From Pseudorhodoferax aquiterrae (GTDB lineage: Bacteria > Pseudomonadota > Gammaproteobacteria > Burkholderiales > Burkholderiaceae_C), in assembly GCF_014652235.1 (NCBI RefSeq), contig NZ_BMYK01000004.1:351776-415775 (forward strand): DNA of 64,000 nucleotides, given 5' to 3'. Each line of letters begins with the position of its first letter. The first letter of the stretch is position 1. Positions 49,637 through 59,625 of this stretch are shown here, piece after piece. The position numbers and the translations under genes are program-made. The notes under the pieces were generated by a model. The model worked only from the letters and a program-made list of their open reading frames with translations. It searched no databases and was not told where the DNA came from.

Positions 49637-51675
49637 AAGGTCGGCGCACGGCCCAGGTCGGTCAGGCGCTGGCTGGTCAGCTCGTTGACGTTGCGCCCGT
49701 CCAGGCCCAGCTTGCGCCACCAGATCCCGAGGCCGTTGACCACGCCCTCGCGCGCCCGCGTGCTGACTTCGGCCCGGCAGCGGTAGCTGCCGCGGCCATT
49801 GAACACGCGCACCGTGCTGCCATCGGCGATGCCGCGCGCGGCGGCATCGACGGGGTGGATCTCCAGCAGCTGCTCGCCCTCGATGGCGCGCAGGCTGGTC
49901 ACGTTGACGAAGCTGGAGTTCAGGAAGTTGCGCGCCGGCGGCGAGATCATGGCCAGCGGGTAGTCGGCCGAGCTGCCGATGGCCTCGTAATTGGGCAGGT
50001 GGTCGGGCAGGCCGTCCAGGCCCTGGGCCGCGAGCCTGGCGCTGAAGAACTCGCAGCGGCCCGAGGGCGATGGGAAGTTGCCCTGCGCGAACGGCGCATC
50101 GGGCAGGGCCAGCGTGGCGAAGCCGTCGCGCAGCAGCGCGTCGAAGTCCACCGCATCGCCGAAGGCCTGGCGGCTGAGCGTCTCGTCGTCGTCCTGCAGG
50201 CAGGGATCGATGAGGCCCATGCGCGCGGCCAGCGCGCGGAAGATGGCGGTGTTGGGCCGGGCCTGGCCGAGCGGCGCGATGGCCGGGCGGTTCAGCAGCA
50301 CGTCGGTGTGGCCGTAGGAGGGATGGATGTCCCAGTGCTCCAGCTGGGTGGTGGCTGGCAGTACGTAGTCGGCATGGTCGGCCGTGTCGGTCTGGAACTG
50401 CTCCAGCACCACCGTGAACAGGTCCTCGCGCGCGAAGCCCTGCACCACCTTGGCCGATTCGGGCGCCACGGCCACAGGGTTGCTGTTGTAGACCACCACG
50501 GCCTCGATGCGCGGGCCGAAGGCGGCGTCGCCCGGGTGCAGCAGCGCGTCGCCGATGGTGCTCATGTTGACGGTGCGCGGCCGGCGGCCGGCCAGCAGGT
50601 CGGGCCGCTGCAGGGCCGCGCGCTGCACCGGGAACTGGCCCGAGCTGCTCAGCAGCATGCCGCCGGCGCGGTGGCGCCAGGCGCCGATCAGCGCGGGCAG
50701 GCTGGCGACGGCGCGCACCGCGTTGCCGCCGCCGCGCGTGCGCTGCATGCCGTAGTTCAGGCGGATGGCGGCGGAGCCCCCTTCGCCGCCGCTTCTGCAC
50801 GCACCGTAGTCGCGCGCCAGGCGCTCGATCTGCTCCTGCGGCACACCGCAGACTTCGGCGGCGCGCGCGGGTGGCCATTGCAGCGCGCGTTCGCGCAGCT
50901 GCTCCCAGCCCAGCGTGTGCTCGCGCAGGTAATCATGGTCCAGCCAGTCGTGCACGATGAGCTCGTGCATGAGGGCCAGCGCCAGCGCGGCATCCGTGCC
51001 GGGCCGCAGCGCGATGTGCTCATGGCATTTGTCGGCGGTCTCGGTGCGGCGCGGGTCGATGCACACCAGCCGCGCGCCGCGGCGCTTGGCCTCCTGCGCG
51101 TAGCGCCAGAAGTGCAGGCTGCTGGCGATCGCGTTGCCGCCCCAGACCAGGATCAGCTTCGCCTCGGCGAAGAACTCCACCTTCATGCCGACCTTGCCGC
51201 CCAGGGTCTGCGTGAGGCCCTCGGCACCGGCCGAGGCGCAGATGGTGCGGTCCAGCAGTGAGGCGCCCAGGGCATGGAAGAAGCGCGCCGCGATGCTCTC
51301 GCCCTGCACCAGGCCCATGGTGCCGGCGTAGCTGTAGGGCAGGATGGCCTCGGGCGCGCGCGCGGCGATGGCCGACAGGCGCGCGGCGATGTCGTCCAGC
51401 GCCTCGTCCCAGCCGACCGGCTCGAAGCGGCCCGAACCCTTGGGGCCGACGCGCCTGAGCGGCTGCAGCAGCCGCTCGGCGTGGTAGCTGCGCTCCACGT
51501 AGCGCGAGACCTTGGTGCACAGCACGCCACCCGTGTGCAGGTGATCGGCATTGCCCTGCACGCGCGTGGCCACGCCGTCGGCCACGGTGGTGACGAGCGC
51601 GCAGGTGTCGGGGCAGTCGTGCGGGCAGGCGCCGCGCACCTGGCCGTTGCGGGGGAGGTCGAGGGCGAGGGACAT
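49585..51675 (-). CDS. molybdopterin-dependent oxidoreductase (DMSO reductase family)
   Basis: 696 residues. Cys17, Cys21, Cys25 (CPHDCPDTC) and Cys53 (VLCTK) bind a [4Fe-4S] cluster; the molybdopterin-binding blocks LILVWGGNAIASSLHFWRY, CIDPRRTETADKC and the C-terminal FVNVTSLRAIEGEQLLEIHPVDA are typical. No Tat signal is present, so it is cytoplasmic. The substrate is unknown; related proteins are annotated formate dehydrogenase- or oxidoreductase-like without proof. Its 3' end overlaps the GGDEF/EAL gene tail to tail by 52 bases. Confidence 0.9.
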   Translation of the reverse strand: MSLALDLPRNGQVRGACPHDCPDTCALVTTVADGVATRVQGNADHLHTGGVLCTKVSRYVERSYHAERLLQPLRRVGPKGSGRFEPVGWDEALDDIAARLSAIAARAPEAILPYSYAGTMGLVQGESIAARFFHALGASLLDRTICASAGAEGLTQTLGGKVGMKVEFFAEAKLILVWGGNAIASSLHFWRYAQEAKRRGARLVCIDPRRTETADKCHEHIALRPGTDAALALALMHELIVHDWLDHDYLREHTLGWEQLRERALQWPPARAAEVCGVPQEQIERLARDYGACRSGGEGGSAAIRLNYGMQRTRGGGNAVRAVASLPALIGAWRHRAGGMLLSSSGQFPVQRAALQRPDLLAGRRPRTVNMSTIGDALLHPGDAAFGPRIEAVVVYNSNPVAVAPESAKVVQGFAREDLFTVVLEQFQTDTADHADYVLPATTQLEHWDIHPSYGHTDVLLNRPAIAPLGQARPNTAIFRALAARMGLIDPCLQDDDETLSRQAFGDAVDFDALLRDGFATLALPDAPFAQGNFPSPSGRCEFFSARLAAQGLDGLPDHLPNYEAIGSSADYPLAMISPPARNFLNSSFVNVTSLRAIEGEQLLEIHPVDAAARGIADGSTVRVFNGRGSYRCRAEVSTRAREGVVNGLGIWWRKLGLDGRNVNELTSQRLTDLGRAPTFYDCLVEVEADSAAVAR

Positions 51676-51697
51676 CGGTGGGCTCCGTCGTTCTTGT

Positions 51698-52855
51698 TCA
51701 GGCGATTGAGGGTGTGCTGGCCAGGCCGCGCACGAAGGCCTCGGCGCGCGCCAGCTGCTCCAGGCTCACGTACTCGTCGGGCTGGTGGGCCTGGGTGATG
51801 CTGCCGGGGCCGCAGACCACGGTGGGAATGCCGGCGCCCTTGAACAGCCCAGCCTCGGTGCCGAAGGCCACGAGCGTGGTCCGGCGCTCGCCCGAGAGCT
51901 GCAGCGCCAGCCGCGTGACGGCGTCGTCGGCCGAACCCAGGAAGCTCGGGATCTCGCAGATGGTCTCGAAGCGGAATCCGGCATCGGGCGCCACCTTCTG
52001 CATGGCCGGCTCCAGTGCGCGTGCATGGGCCAGCACCTGGGCCTGCATGGCGGCCGCGTCGGCCGTGGGCAGGTCGCGGAACTCGTAGCGGAACTCGGCA
52101 TCGCGCGGTACCACGTTGTCGGCGATGCCGCCGTGGAACTGGCCCACGCTGGCGGTGGAGAAGGGCACGTCGAAGCCTGCGTAGCGCGGCTCCTCGCGCT
52201 CGAAGCCTTCGGCCATGTCACGGACCTTGCCGACCAGCCGCGCCGCCATCTCGATCGCGTTGACCGACAGCGGCGTGAGCGAGGAATGCGCCTCCTTGCC
52301 GCGCACGCAGCACTTGTAGCGGTACACGCCCTTGTGGGCGATGGCCGGCACCATGCTGGTGGGCTCGCCGACGATGCAGGCCAGGGGCCGGATGCCGGCT
52401 TCGCGCAGGTCGGCGATGAGCTCGCGCACGCCGAAGCAGCCGACCTCCTCGTCGTAGGAAAGCGCCAGGTGCACGGCGAACGGCGCGCTGCCTTCGGCCA
52501 GCCGGCGCGCGTTGGCCAGCGCCACGGCGATGAAGCCCTTCATGTCGGCGCTGCCGCGGCCGTAGAGCCGGCCGTCCCGCACGGTGGCCGAGAGCGGGTC
52601 GACGGTCCAGTCCTGCCCGTCCCAGGGCACGGTGTCGGTGTGGCCCGACAGGACCACGCCGGCCGGCCGGTGTTCGCCCAGCGTGGCGAACAGGTTGGCC
52701 TTGGTCCTGTCGGCGTTGTAGGTCAGCCGGCTCGCGATGCCCAGCGCGGCCAGGTGGTCGCGCACGAAGTGGATCAGCGGCAGGTTGCTGACATGGCTGC
52801 GGGTGTCGAGCTGCACCAGGGTCTGGGCCAGCTGCAGGGATTCGGGGGAGAGCAT
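51698..52855 (-). CDS. argE: acetylornithine deacetylase ArgE-type M20 hydrolase
   Basis: 385-residue zinc aminoacylase. Metal-binding motifs are SGHTDTVPWDGQDW, GRGSADMKGF, SYDEEVGCFG and VGEPTS, and the C-terminal histidine is in QAHQPDEYV. In arginine synthesis ArgE releases ornithine from N-acetylornithine, but M20 relatives act on other N-acyl amino acids, so the symbol is provisional. ATG 52855 (MLSPESLQLA) is chosen; the longer frame lacks similarity. It lies 22 bases downstream of the molybdopterin oxidoreductase gene on the same strand and is divergent from a second M20 gene. Confidence 0.85.
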   Translation of the reverse strand: MLSPESLQLAQTLVQLDTRSHVSNLPLIHFVRDHLAALGIASRLTYNADRTKANLFATLGEHRPAGVVLSGHTDTVPWDGQDWTVDPLSATVRDGRLYGRGSADMKGFIAVALANARRLAEGSAPFAVHLALSYDEEVGCFGVRELIADLREAGIRPLACIVGEPTSMVPAIAHKGVYRYKCCVRGKEAHSSLTPLSVNAIEMAARLVGKVRDMAEGFEREEPRYAGFDVPFSTASVGQFHGGIADNVVPRDAEFRYEFRDLPTADAAAMQAQVLAHARALEPAMQKVAPDAGFRFETICEIPSFLGSADDAVTRLALQLSGERRTTLVAFGTEAGLFKGAGIPTVVCGPGSITQAHQPDEYVSLEQLARAEAFVRGLASTPSIA

Positions 52856-53051
52856 CGGCGCATTGTGCGCGTTGGTAGGAGTGGCCGGCAAAGGCTGCGT
52901 GCGGCTGAAGCGCAGCGGTCTCGTCCATGTCATCTGACCGCAGGGCCACTCAGCCTGCCATGCGTGCCGGGTGTTCCAGCACGCCGTTCTCGCTGGAGCG
53001 ACGCCGCAACGCTAGACTGCAAAGCCCGCCACCCGACATGACGCCAGTCAC

Positions 53052-54248
53052 ATGAAGCTCATCGATTCCATCGTCGGCCAGGCCGCCGGCATCGCCGCCA
53101 TCCGCCGCGACATCCACGCCCATCCCGAGCTGTGCTTCGAGGAGGTCCGCACGGCCGACCTCGTGGCGGCCAAGCTCACGGAATGGGGCATCCCGATCCA
53201 CCGCGGCATGGGCACGACCGGCGTGGTCGGCATCGTGAAGAACGGCAGCTCGTCCCGTGCGGTCGGCCTGCGCGCCGACATCGACGCCCTGCCCATGCAG
53301 GAGTTCAACACCTTCCCCCATGCCAGCCGGCACCAGGGCAAGATGCACGCCTGCGGCCACGACGGCCACACCGCCATGCTGCTCGCGGCGGCCCAGCACC
53401 TGGCCAAGAACCGCCATTTCGACGGCACCGTCTACCTGATCTTCCAGCCGGCCGAGGAGGGCGGTGGCGGCGCGCGCGAGATGATCCGGGACGGCCTGTT
53501 CGAACAGTTCCCGATGGAGGCCGTGTTCGGCATGCACAACTGGCCCGGCCTGCCGGTGGGCTGCTTCGCGGTCAGCGAAGGCCCGGTCATGGCGTCGAGC
53601 AACGAGTTCAAGATCACCATCCGCGGCAAGGGCAGCCATGCGGCGCTGCCGCACATGGGCACCGACCCGGTGCCCATCGCCTGCCAGATGGTGCAGGCCT
53701 TCCAAACCATCATCAGCCGCAACAAGAAGCCGGTGGACGCGGGCGTGATCTCGGTCACCATGGTCCATGCCGGCGAGGCCACCAACGTGGTGCCAGACAG
53801 CTGCGAGCTGCAGGGCACGGTGCGCACCTTCACGCTGGAGGTGCTGGACCTGATCGAGCAGCGCATGCAGGCCATCGCCGAGAACATCTGCGCGGCCTTC
53901 GACGCGCAGTGCGAGTTCGAGTTCGTGCGCAACTACCCGCCCACCGTGAACCACCCGGCCGAGACCGCCTTCGCGCGCGAGGTCATGGCCGGCATCGTCG
54001 GTGCCGACAACGTGCGCCTGCAGGAGCCGACGATGGGCGCGGAAGACTTCGCCTACATGCTGCAGGCCAGGCCGGGCGCCTACTGCTTCATCGGCAACGG
54101 CGACGGTGCGCACCGCGAGATCGGCCATGGCGCCGGGCCTTGCACCATCCACAACCCCAGCTACGACTTCAACGACGAGCTGATCCCGCTGGGTGCGAGC
54201 TACTGGGTGCGGCTGGCCGAAGCGTGGCTGGCGCGCCCGGCACGATGA
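53052..54248 (+). CDS. M20 amidohydrolase (hippurate hydrolase type)
   Basis: 398 residues. RRDIHAHPELCFEEVRTADLVA, GLRADIDALPMQE, MHACGHDGHTAMLLAA and LIFQPAEEGGGGAREM are the HipO/IAA-amino-acid hydrolase signature, with the metal ligands Cys, His and Glu present. It would release amino acids from N-acyl or N-aroyl conjugates. The stop overlaps the following gene (ATGA). It is divergent from the ArgE-type gene across a 196-bp gap with no notable motif. Confidence 0.92.
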   Translation: MKLIDSIVGQAAGIAAIRRDIHAHPELCFEEVRTADLVAAKLTEWGIPIHRGMGTTGVVGIVKNGSSSRAVGLRADIDALPMQEFNTFPHASRHQGKMHACGHDGHTAMLLAAAQHLAKNRHFDGTVYLIFQPAEEGGGGAREMIRDGLFEQFPMEAVFGMHNWPGLPVGCFAVSEGPVMASSNEFKITIRGKGSHAALPHMGTDPVPIACQMVQAFQTIISRNKKPVDAGVISVTMVHAGEATNVVPDSCELQGTVRTFTLEVLDLIEQRMQAIAENICAAFDAQCEFEFVRNYPPTVNHPAETAFAREVMAGIVGADNVRLQEPTMGAEDFAYMLQARPGAYCFIGNGDGAHREIGHGAGPCTIHNPSYDFNDELIPLGASYWVRLAEAWLARPAR

Positions 54249-55327
54249 TCGGCGTCGCGCAGGCCTTCTCGTCCAGCTACCGCGACGCGCGCGCCAAGTT
54301 CCTCGAGGGCGCGGCGCGCGCCGGGCTGGCCATCGCCTCGCTGGCCCACCCGCTGCCCGGCCGCGAAGGCGAGGCGCTGGCGCTGGACACGGCGCGCGAC
54401 GGCCCGCCCGATGCCGAGCGGCTGCTGATCGTCACGAGCGCCTGCCACGGCGTCGAAGGCCATTGCGGCAGCGGCGTGCAGGTGTTCGCGCTGCACGACG
54501 CCGAATGGCGGGCCAAGGCCCAGGCGGCCGGCGTGGCCGTGCTGTACGTGCATGCGCTCAACCCCTACGGCTTCTCTTGGACGCGCCGCGTCACGCAGGA
54601 GAACGTGGACCTGAACCGCAACTTCCAGGACTTCGCGCAGCCGCTGCCCGACAACCCGGCCTATGCCGAGGTGCACGGGCTCATGCTGCCCGCCGAGTGG
54701 CCGCCCACGGACGCCAACCGGGCCGCCGTGGCCGCCCATGTGGCCCGGCATGGCGCGGCGGCACTGCAGTCCGCCGTGAGCCGCGGCCAGCACAGCTTTG
54801 CCGATGGCCTGTTCTACGGCGGCACGGGGCCGACCTGGAGCAACCGGGCCTGGCGCGAAGTGCTGCGGCGCGAGGCCGGCCGCGCGCGCCTGCTGGCCTG
54901 GATCGACCTGCACACGGGCCTGGGGCCCTCGGGCATGGGCGAGCGCATCTTCGCCTGCCGCGACGATGCGGCCGCGCTCGCGCGGGCGCGGGCCTGGTGG
55001 GGAACGGGCGTGACCTCGATCTACGACGGCTCCTCGACCTCCGCCTTCCTGACCGGCATGGCCTTCAACGCCGTGTACGACGAGTGCCCGCACGCCGAAT
55101 ACACCGGCCTGGCGCTGGAGTACGGCACGGTGCCTTTCGAGGAGGTCATCGAGGCCCTGCGCGGCGACCACTGGCTGCACCGGCACCCCGACGCGCCGCC
55201 GGCGCTGGCCGAACAGATCCGCGCACGTCTGCTCGCGGCCTTCTACACGGACACCGACGCGTGGAAGGGCCAGGTCATCAGCCAGGCGCGCCAGGCCATG
55301 TTCCAGGCGGTGGACGGCTTGACATGA
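54245..55327 (+). CDS. DUF2817/M14-like zinc carboxypeptidase family protein
   Basis: 360 residues. SACHGVEGHCGSGVQ, ENVDLNRNFQDF, LLAWIDLHTGLGPSG and a C-terminal EYGTVPFEEV supply the zinc ligands (His, Glu, His) and catalytic Glu expected of the M14-like DUF2817 family. Overlap with the M20 gene (ATGA) suggests the two act on related peptide or acyl-amino-acid substrates. Substrate not known. Confidence 0.85.
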   Translation: MIGVAQAFSSSYRDARAKFLEGAARAGLAIASLAHPLPGREGEALALDTARDGPPDAERLLIVTSACHGVEGHCGSGVQVFALHDAEWRAKAQAAGVAVLYVHALNPYGFSWTRRVTQENVDLNRNFQDFAQPLPDNPAYAEVHGLMLPAEWPPTDANRAAVAAHVARHGAAALQSAVSRGQHSFADGLFYGGTGPTWSNRAWREVLRREAGRARLLAWIDLHTGLGPSGMGERIFACRDDAAALARARAWWGTGVTSIYDGSSTSAFLTGMAFNAVYDECPHAEYTGLALEYGTVPFEEVIEALRGDHWLHRHPDAPPALAEQIRARLLAAFYTDTDAWKGQVISQARQAMFQAVDGLT

Positions 55328-55389
55328 AACGAAACAAACCGAAACCCGGTTGAGATTCCATGTCGGTTGTTGCGGCGCACCATGCGCCC

Positions 55390-56343
55390 ATGGACCGACT
55401 CAAAGCCCTCGAAATCTTCGCCGCCGTGGCCGAGCGCAACAGCTTCACGCGGGCTGCGGCATCGCTGGACCTGTCCACGCCCGTGGTCACGCGCGCCGTG
55501 CAGGAACTGGAGCAGAGCCTGGGCCTGCGCCTGCTGCAGCGCTCCACGCGGCGCGTGGCGCTCACACGCGAGGGCGAGGCCGCGCTGGCCCGTGCGCGCG
55601 GCGTGATCGGCGCCTACGAGGCCCTGATGCGCAGCAGCCGCCTGCACGGCGAGGAGGTGGCGGGCGACATCCGCTTCTCGGCGCCGGCCTCGTTCGGCGC
55701 AGCGCGGCTGGCGCCGTTGCTGGCCGATTTCATGGCGCAGCATCCGGGGGTGCGCATCGATCTCGTGCTCGGCGATGCACTGGAATCCATGGACGACGGT
55801 GGCATGGACCTGGCGTTGCGCATCGCCCAGGCGCTGCCCGAGCACCTCGTGGCGCGCCGCATCGGCGAGGTGCCCATGGGTGTCTACGCGGCGCCGGCCT
55901 ACCTGCGCGCGCGCGGCGTGCCGCGCGACCCGGACGAGCTGGCCGGCCACGACTGTGTGGTGCACAGCGGCCCGGGCGCGAGCCGGGCCTGGCAGTTCAG
56001 CCACCCGGTCACGCAGGAGCGCACCCAGCCCCAGCTGCGCCAGGCACTGCGTGCCAACCATGTGGAAGCGCTGATGGCCGCCGCGCTGCTGGGCCAGGGC
56101 CTGGCCGTGCTGCCCCGCGTGCTGGCCGACCCGGCCGTGGAGCGCGGCGAACTGCAGCCCGTGCTGGCCGCCTGGGCCTGCCCGGCGCCCGGCATCTTCC
56201 TGGTCTACCGCGAGCGCCAGCACCAGCCGCTGCGCGTGCGCAAGCTGATCGAACACCTGGCCCGCGCCTTCGACGCCGCCGACGGCCTGCCGCGCATCGT
56301 GACCCGGCCACCGGTGGTGCAGGCGCGAAGCCTGCTGCACTGA
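55390..56343 (+). CDS. LysR family transcriptional regulator
   Basis: 317 residues. N-terminal HTH MDRLKALEIFAAVAERNSFTRAAASLDLSTPVVTRAVQELEQSLG, effector-binding domain from residue 90. The ATG at 55390 gives the usual N-terminus; an in-frame ATG at 55360 would add ten residues. It follows the M20/DUF2817 pair on the same strand and may regulate it. The 33-62 bases before the start hold GAAAC-rich sequence (55324-55346). Ends 4 bases before the convergent coaX stop. Confidence 0.9.
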   Translation: MDRLKALEIFAAVAERNSFTRAAASLDLSTPVVTRAVQELEQSLGLRLLQRSTRRVALTREGEAALARARGVIGAYEALMRSSRLHGEEVAGDIRFSAPASFGAARLAPLLADFMAQHPGVRIDLVLGDALESMDDGGMDLALRIAQALPEHLVARRIGEVPMGVYAAPAYLRARGVPRDPDELAGHDCVVHSGPGASRAWQFSHPVTQERTQPQLRQALRANHVEALMAAALLGQGLAVLPRVLADPAVERGELQPVLAAWACPAPGIFLVYRERQHQPLRVRKLIEHLARAFDAADGLPRIVTRPPVVQARSLLH

Positions 56344-56347
56344 GCGC

Positions 56348-57115
56348 CTAGCGCGCGAAGCGTGCCTGCGCGAGTTCCAGCAGTCCGTCGAAGATCAGGT
56401 TGTCGACGAGCTCGAACGGCCGGGTCATGTGCGGCGCCATCTTCCAGCCGGCACCGCCGGTCATGATGCAGGCCGGCTCCTCGCCGGCGTGCTGCTGCAG
56501 GTGCTGCACCATGCGCTCGACCGCGCCCGCGATGGCGTAGGTGCCGCCGCTGGTCAGCGCGTCGCTGGTGTTGGTGGGGAAGTCGCGCACGTCGCCCGTG
56601 GGCACGTGCAGGCCGGCCGTGCCGGACTCCAGCGCGCGCAGCATGATGCCGTGGCCGGGCAGGATCAGGCCACCCAGGAAGGTGCCCTCGATGTCCACGG
56701 CTTCCACGGTCACGGCCGTGCCCACCATCACCACCACCATGGGGCGCGGCCCGTCGCGGCGCAGCACACGGTGGCGCGCGCCGACCATGGCGACCCAGCG
56801 GTCCGTGCCCAGGCGCGTGGGGTGGTCGTAGCCGTTGCGCAGGCCGGCTTCCTCGCTGCTCGAGACCACCCATTGCGGCGTGACGTCCCACAGCTCCATC
56901 TGCTCCTCGGTGCGGCGCTTGAGCGCATCGCCGGCCACCTGGCAGCCCAGCATGTGCTGCGGCTCGCTGAGCGCAGCCCAGGGGCCGTCGCCGAGCTTGT
57001 CGATGTTCTCGAGGAATTCCGCGCCGTGCGCCAGCAGCCGTGCGCCCGGTGCCGGGGCGTCGTACTGCGCCCACTTGAGCCGGGTGTTGCCGATGTCGAT
57101 CGCGAGAAATGTCAT
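56348..57115 (-). CDS. coaX: type III pantothenate kinase
   Basis: 255 residues. [17 protein letters not shown] (phosphate loop), [11 protein letters not shown] (near 103-113), [23 protein letters not shown] and [20 protein letters not shown] sequence are CoaX signatures. It phosphorylates pantothenate, the first step of coenzyme A synthesis, and replaces CoaA in many betaproteobacteria. No birA lies next to it. ATG 57115. Confidence 0.95.
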   Translation of the reverse strand: MTFLAIDIGNTRLKWAQYDAPAPGARLLAHGAEFLENIDKLGDGPWAALSEPQHMLGCQVAGDALKRRTEEQMELWDVTPQWVVSSSEEAGLRNGYDHPTRLGTDRWVAMVGARHRVLRRDGPRPMVVVMVGTAVTVEAVDIEGTFLGGLILPGHGIMLRALESGTAGLHVPTGDVRDFPTNTSDALTSGGTYAIAGAVERMVQHLQQHAGEEPACIMTGGAGWKMAPHMTRPFELVDNLIFDGLLELAQARFAR

Positions 57116-57175
57116 GTGCCGTCCCCTCCCTGCCGCGCGCCGTGCGCGTGCACGGGGCGCATTATCAGCGCGTGT

Positions 57176-58603
57176 CTACAGCAGCGGGTTCAGGTCCGGC
57201 CGGGGGATCGGGTGCATGCTCTCGTAGGCGCGCGCGGCCCGCAGCACCATGGCGTCACCGAACATGGGGCCCACGATCTGCAGGCCGATCGGCAGGCCGC
57301 CCTCGGTCAGGCCGCAGGGGATGGAGCAGGCCGGCTGCTGCGTGAGGTTGAACGGGTAGCTGAACGGCGACCAGCCCAGCATGCTCTGCGCGTCCATGGG
57401 GCGGTGGCCAGCCGGCAGCGCGTCGAAGGCGGGGATGGAGACGGCCGGCGTCAGCAGCAGGTCGTAGCCGCCCATGAACTGGCGCATGTGCGAACCCAGC
57501 GCGCCGCGGCGCAGGTGCAGCTCCTGCACGTCCAGCGTGGACAGGCGCGCACCGAGTTGCGCCTGGGCCGCGAAGTCCGGATCGGTCAGCGCCTGCTGGT
57601 CCGGTGTGAGGCCGTTCCAGACCTGCCAAGCGCCCAGGAACCACAGGCCGGTGGAGATGTCCAGCGGGTCGGCGAAGCCGGGGTCGACCTGCTCGACCAG
57701 CGCGCCCATGGCGACGAAGGCCTCGGCCGCGCGCAGCGTGGCGGCCGCCACCTCGGGGTGCACGTCCTTGGCGAAGCATAGCGTGGGCGACCAGGCTACG
57801 CGCAGGCCGCGCACGCCGTCGTTGAGGCCGACCAGGTAGTCGCGCGGGTCGAAGGGCAGCGAAGTCCAGTCGCGCGCATCGGGCTGCTTGATCACGTTCA
57901 TGACCATGGCCGCGTCGAGCACGCTCATGGTGTGCGGGCCCAGGTGCGCGACCGTGCCGAACGGCGACAGCGGCCAGGCCGGCACGCGGCCGAAGCTGGG
58001 CTTGAACCCGAAGTTGCCGCACAGCGCGGCCGGGTTGCGGATGGAGCCCGCGCCATCGGTGCCGATGGCGATCGGCGCCATGCCGGCCGCCACGGCCGCG
58101 GCGGCGCCGCCCGAGGAGCCGCCCGTGGTCTTGGCGGGATTCCAGGGGTTGCGCGTGAGGCCGGTCAGCGGCGAATTGGTCTCGCACTTGCAGCCGAACT
58201 CGGGCGTGGCGGTCTTGCCCACGATCACGGCGCCGGCCGCGCGCAGCCGGGCCGTGACGGGGGCATCCACCTCCCAGGGCTGTTCGGCGGCGATGGTGGC
58301 GCTGCCGCGCCGGGTCGGCATGCCCCGGGTCAGGATCAGGTCCTTGATCGACACGGGCACACCGTCCAGCGGGCCGATCGGCGTGCCCTGCTGCCAGCGC
58401 TGGGTGCTGGCGCGGGCGGCCTGGGCCGCGCCCTCGGGGTCCAGGTGGCAGAAGGCATTCAGCGTGCCGTCCACGCGGTCCATGCGGCCGAACACGGCGC
58501 TGGCGGCCTCCAGCGGCGAGGCCTGGCCGGTGCGGTAGAGCTGGACCAGCTCGTGGGCCGTGCAGTCGGCGAGGGCGTACTGGTCGGTGCGGTGCGAGGA
58601 CAT
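57176..58603 (-). CDS. amidase-signature family hydrolase
   Basis: 475 residues. The catalytic Ser-cisSer-Lys triad is visible as VSIKD (Lys near residue 87) and TTGGSSGGAAAAVAAG (near 159-174). The frame starts at ATG 58603. Amidases of this type hydrolyse amides or nitrile-derived amides; the substrate is unknown. It lies in one run of minus-strand genes with an AEC transporter and a TctC-like binding protein, a common arrangement for uptake and catabolism of an organic acid or amide. Confidence 0.92.
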   Translation of the reverse strand: MSSHRTDQYALADCTAHELVQLYRTGQASPLEAASAVFGRMDRVDGTLNAFCHLDPEGAAQAARASTQRWQQGTPIGPLDGVPVSIKDLILTRGMPTRRGSATIAAEQPWEVDAPVTARLRAAGAVIVGKTATPEFGCKCETNSPLTGLTRNPWNPAKTTGGSSGGAAAAVAAGMAPIAIGTDGAGSIRNPAALCGNFGFKPSFGRVPAWPLSPFGTVAHLGPHTMSVLDAAMVMNVIKQPDARDWTSLPFDPRDYLVGLNDGVRGLRVAWSPTLCFAKDVHPEVAAATLRAAEAFVAMGALVEQVDPGFADPLDISTGLWFLGAWQVWNGLTPDQQALTDPDFAAQAQLGARLSTLDVQELHLRRGALGSHMRQFMGGYDLLLTPAVSIPAFDALPAGHRPMDAQSMLGWSPFSYPFNLTQQPACSIPCGLTEGGLPIGLQIVGPMFGDAMVLRAARAYESMHPIPRPDLNPLL

Positions 58604-58632
58604 GTGGAGCTCCGGTGAAAGGGACACGCGGT

Positions 58633-59595
58633 TCAGCGCAGCAGCGCGACCGCCGCCGAGAAACTGAAGAAGGCTGCGGCCGTGGACCACAGGATGATGC
58701 GCGCGATGCGGCCGTTGTTCGCGCCGAAGCGCTCGGCCAGCAGCGAGACGTTGCTGGCGCTGGGCAGTGCCGCGGCCAGCACCATGGCCGACAGCGCGAA
58801 CGGCGTGATCGGCAGGCCCAGGGCCATGGCGCCCATGCCGGCGCCCCACACCAGCAGCGGATGCGCGAACAGCTTGAGCACGACGACCGGCAGCACCTCG
58901 CGCCAGGGCACGGGGCGGTGCTCGTCGCGGTGGGCCAGCATCTGCGAGCGTGCCAGCACGGCGCCGATGGTGAACAGCGCCACCGGCGAGGCCGCGGCGG
59001 CCAGCAGCGCGATAGTGGCGTCCAGCGGCTGCCACAGCCGCACGCCCAGGGCCTGGCTGGCCATGCCCAGCACGATGGACCAGGGCATGGGGTTGCGCGC
59101 CACGCCCTGCAGCGCCCGCGCCAGCGCCTGGCGGGCGCCCGCAGCGCCCGCGGTGTCCAGCCGCGACAGAGCCACGCACAGCGAGGTGGTCAGCAGAAGG
59201 TCGACCACCAGCGTCAGCATCACCGGGCCCGCGGCGCTGGCGCCCAGCAGGGCCACCAGCAGCGGCACGCCCATGAAGCCGCTGTTGGGGAAGGCGGCCA
59301 CCAGGGCGCCGAGGGCGGCGTCGTTCCAGCCCAGGCGGCGCCGGTCGGCCGCCACCACGCCGATGACCAACACCGCCGCGCACAGCGTGTAGACCGCAGC
59401 CAGCACCGGATCGAGCAGCAGCGCGAGCGGCGTGCTGGCGCCGAAGCGGTACAGCATGCAGGGCAGGGCGAAGAACAGCACGAAGCCGTTCAGGCCCGGG
59501 ATCGCCTCCAGCGGCAGCATCCGCCGCCGCGCCGCGACGTAGCCGGCCAGGATCAGTGCGAAGAACGGGAAGGTGGCGGACAGGATGGCGAGCAC
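58633..59595 (-). CDS. AEC (auxin efflux carrier) family transporter
   Basis: 320 residues with about ten hydrophobic spans, starting at a GTG (59595; MLAILSATFPFFALILAGYVAARRR). GLNGFVLFFALPCMLYRFGAS and FPNSGFMGVPLLVALLG are typical of the AEC/malonate-permease group. Such carriers move small carboxylates. Probably co-transcribed with the amidase 29 bases downstream. Confidence 0.9.
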   Translation of the reverse strand: MLAILSATFPFFALILAGYVAARRRMLPLEAIPGLNGFVLFFALPCMLYRFGASTPLALLLDPVLAAVYTLCAAVLVIGVVAADRRRLGWNDAALGALVAAFPNSGFMGVPLLVALLGASAAGPVMLTLVVDLLLTTSLCVALSRLDTAGAAGARQALARALQGVARNPMPWSIVLGMASQALGVRLWQPLDATIALLAAAASPVALFTIGAVLARSQMLAHRDEHRPVPWREVLPVVVLKLFAHPLLVWGAGMGAMALGLPITPFALSAMVLAAALPSASNVSLLAERFGANNGRIARIILWSTAAAFFSFSAAVALLR

Positions 59596-59625
59596 GGGGC
59601 GCGATTGTGACCGGCCCGCGCGGCC

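Noticed and set aside
44939..50878. Very long minus-strand open frame (1979 codons)
   Set aside because: It lies antisense to the well-conserved GGDEF/EAL gene and through other genes; its composition is the Arg/His/Gln-rich pattern of high-GC shadow frames.
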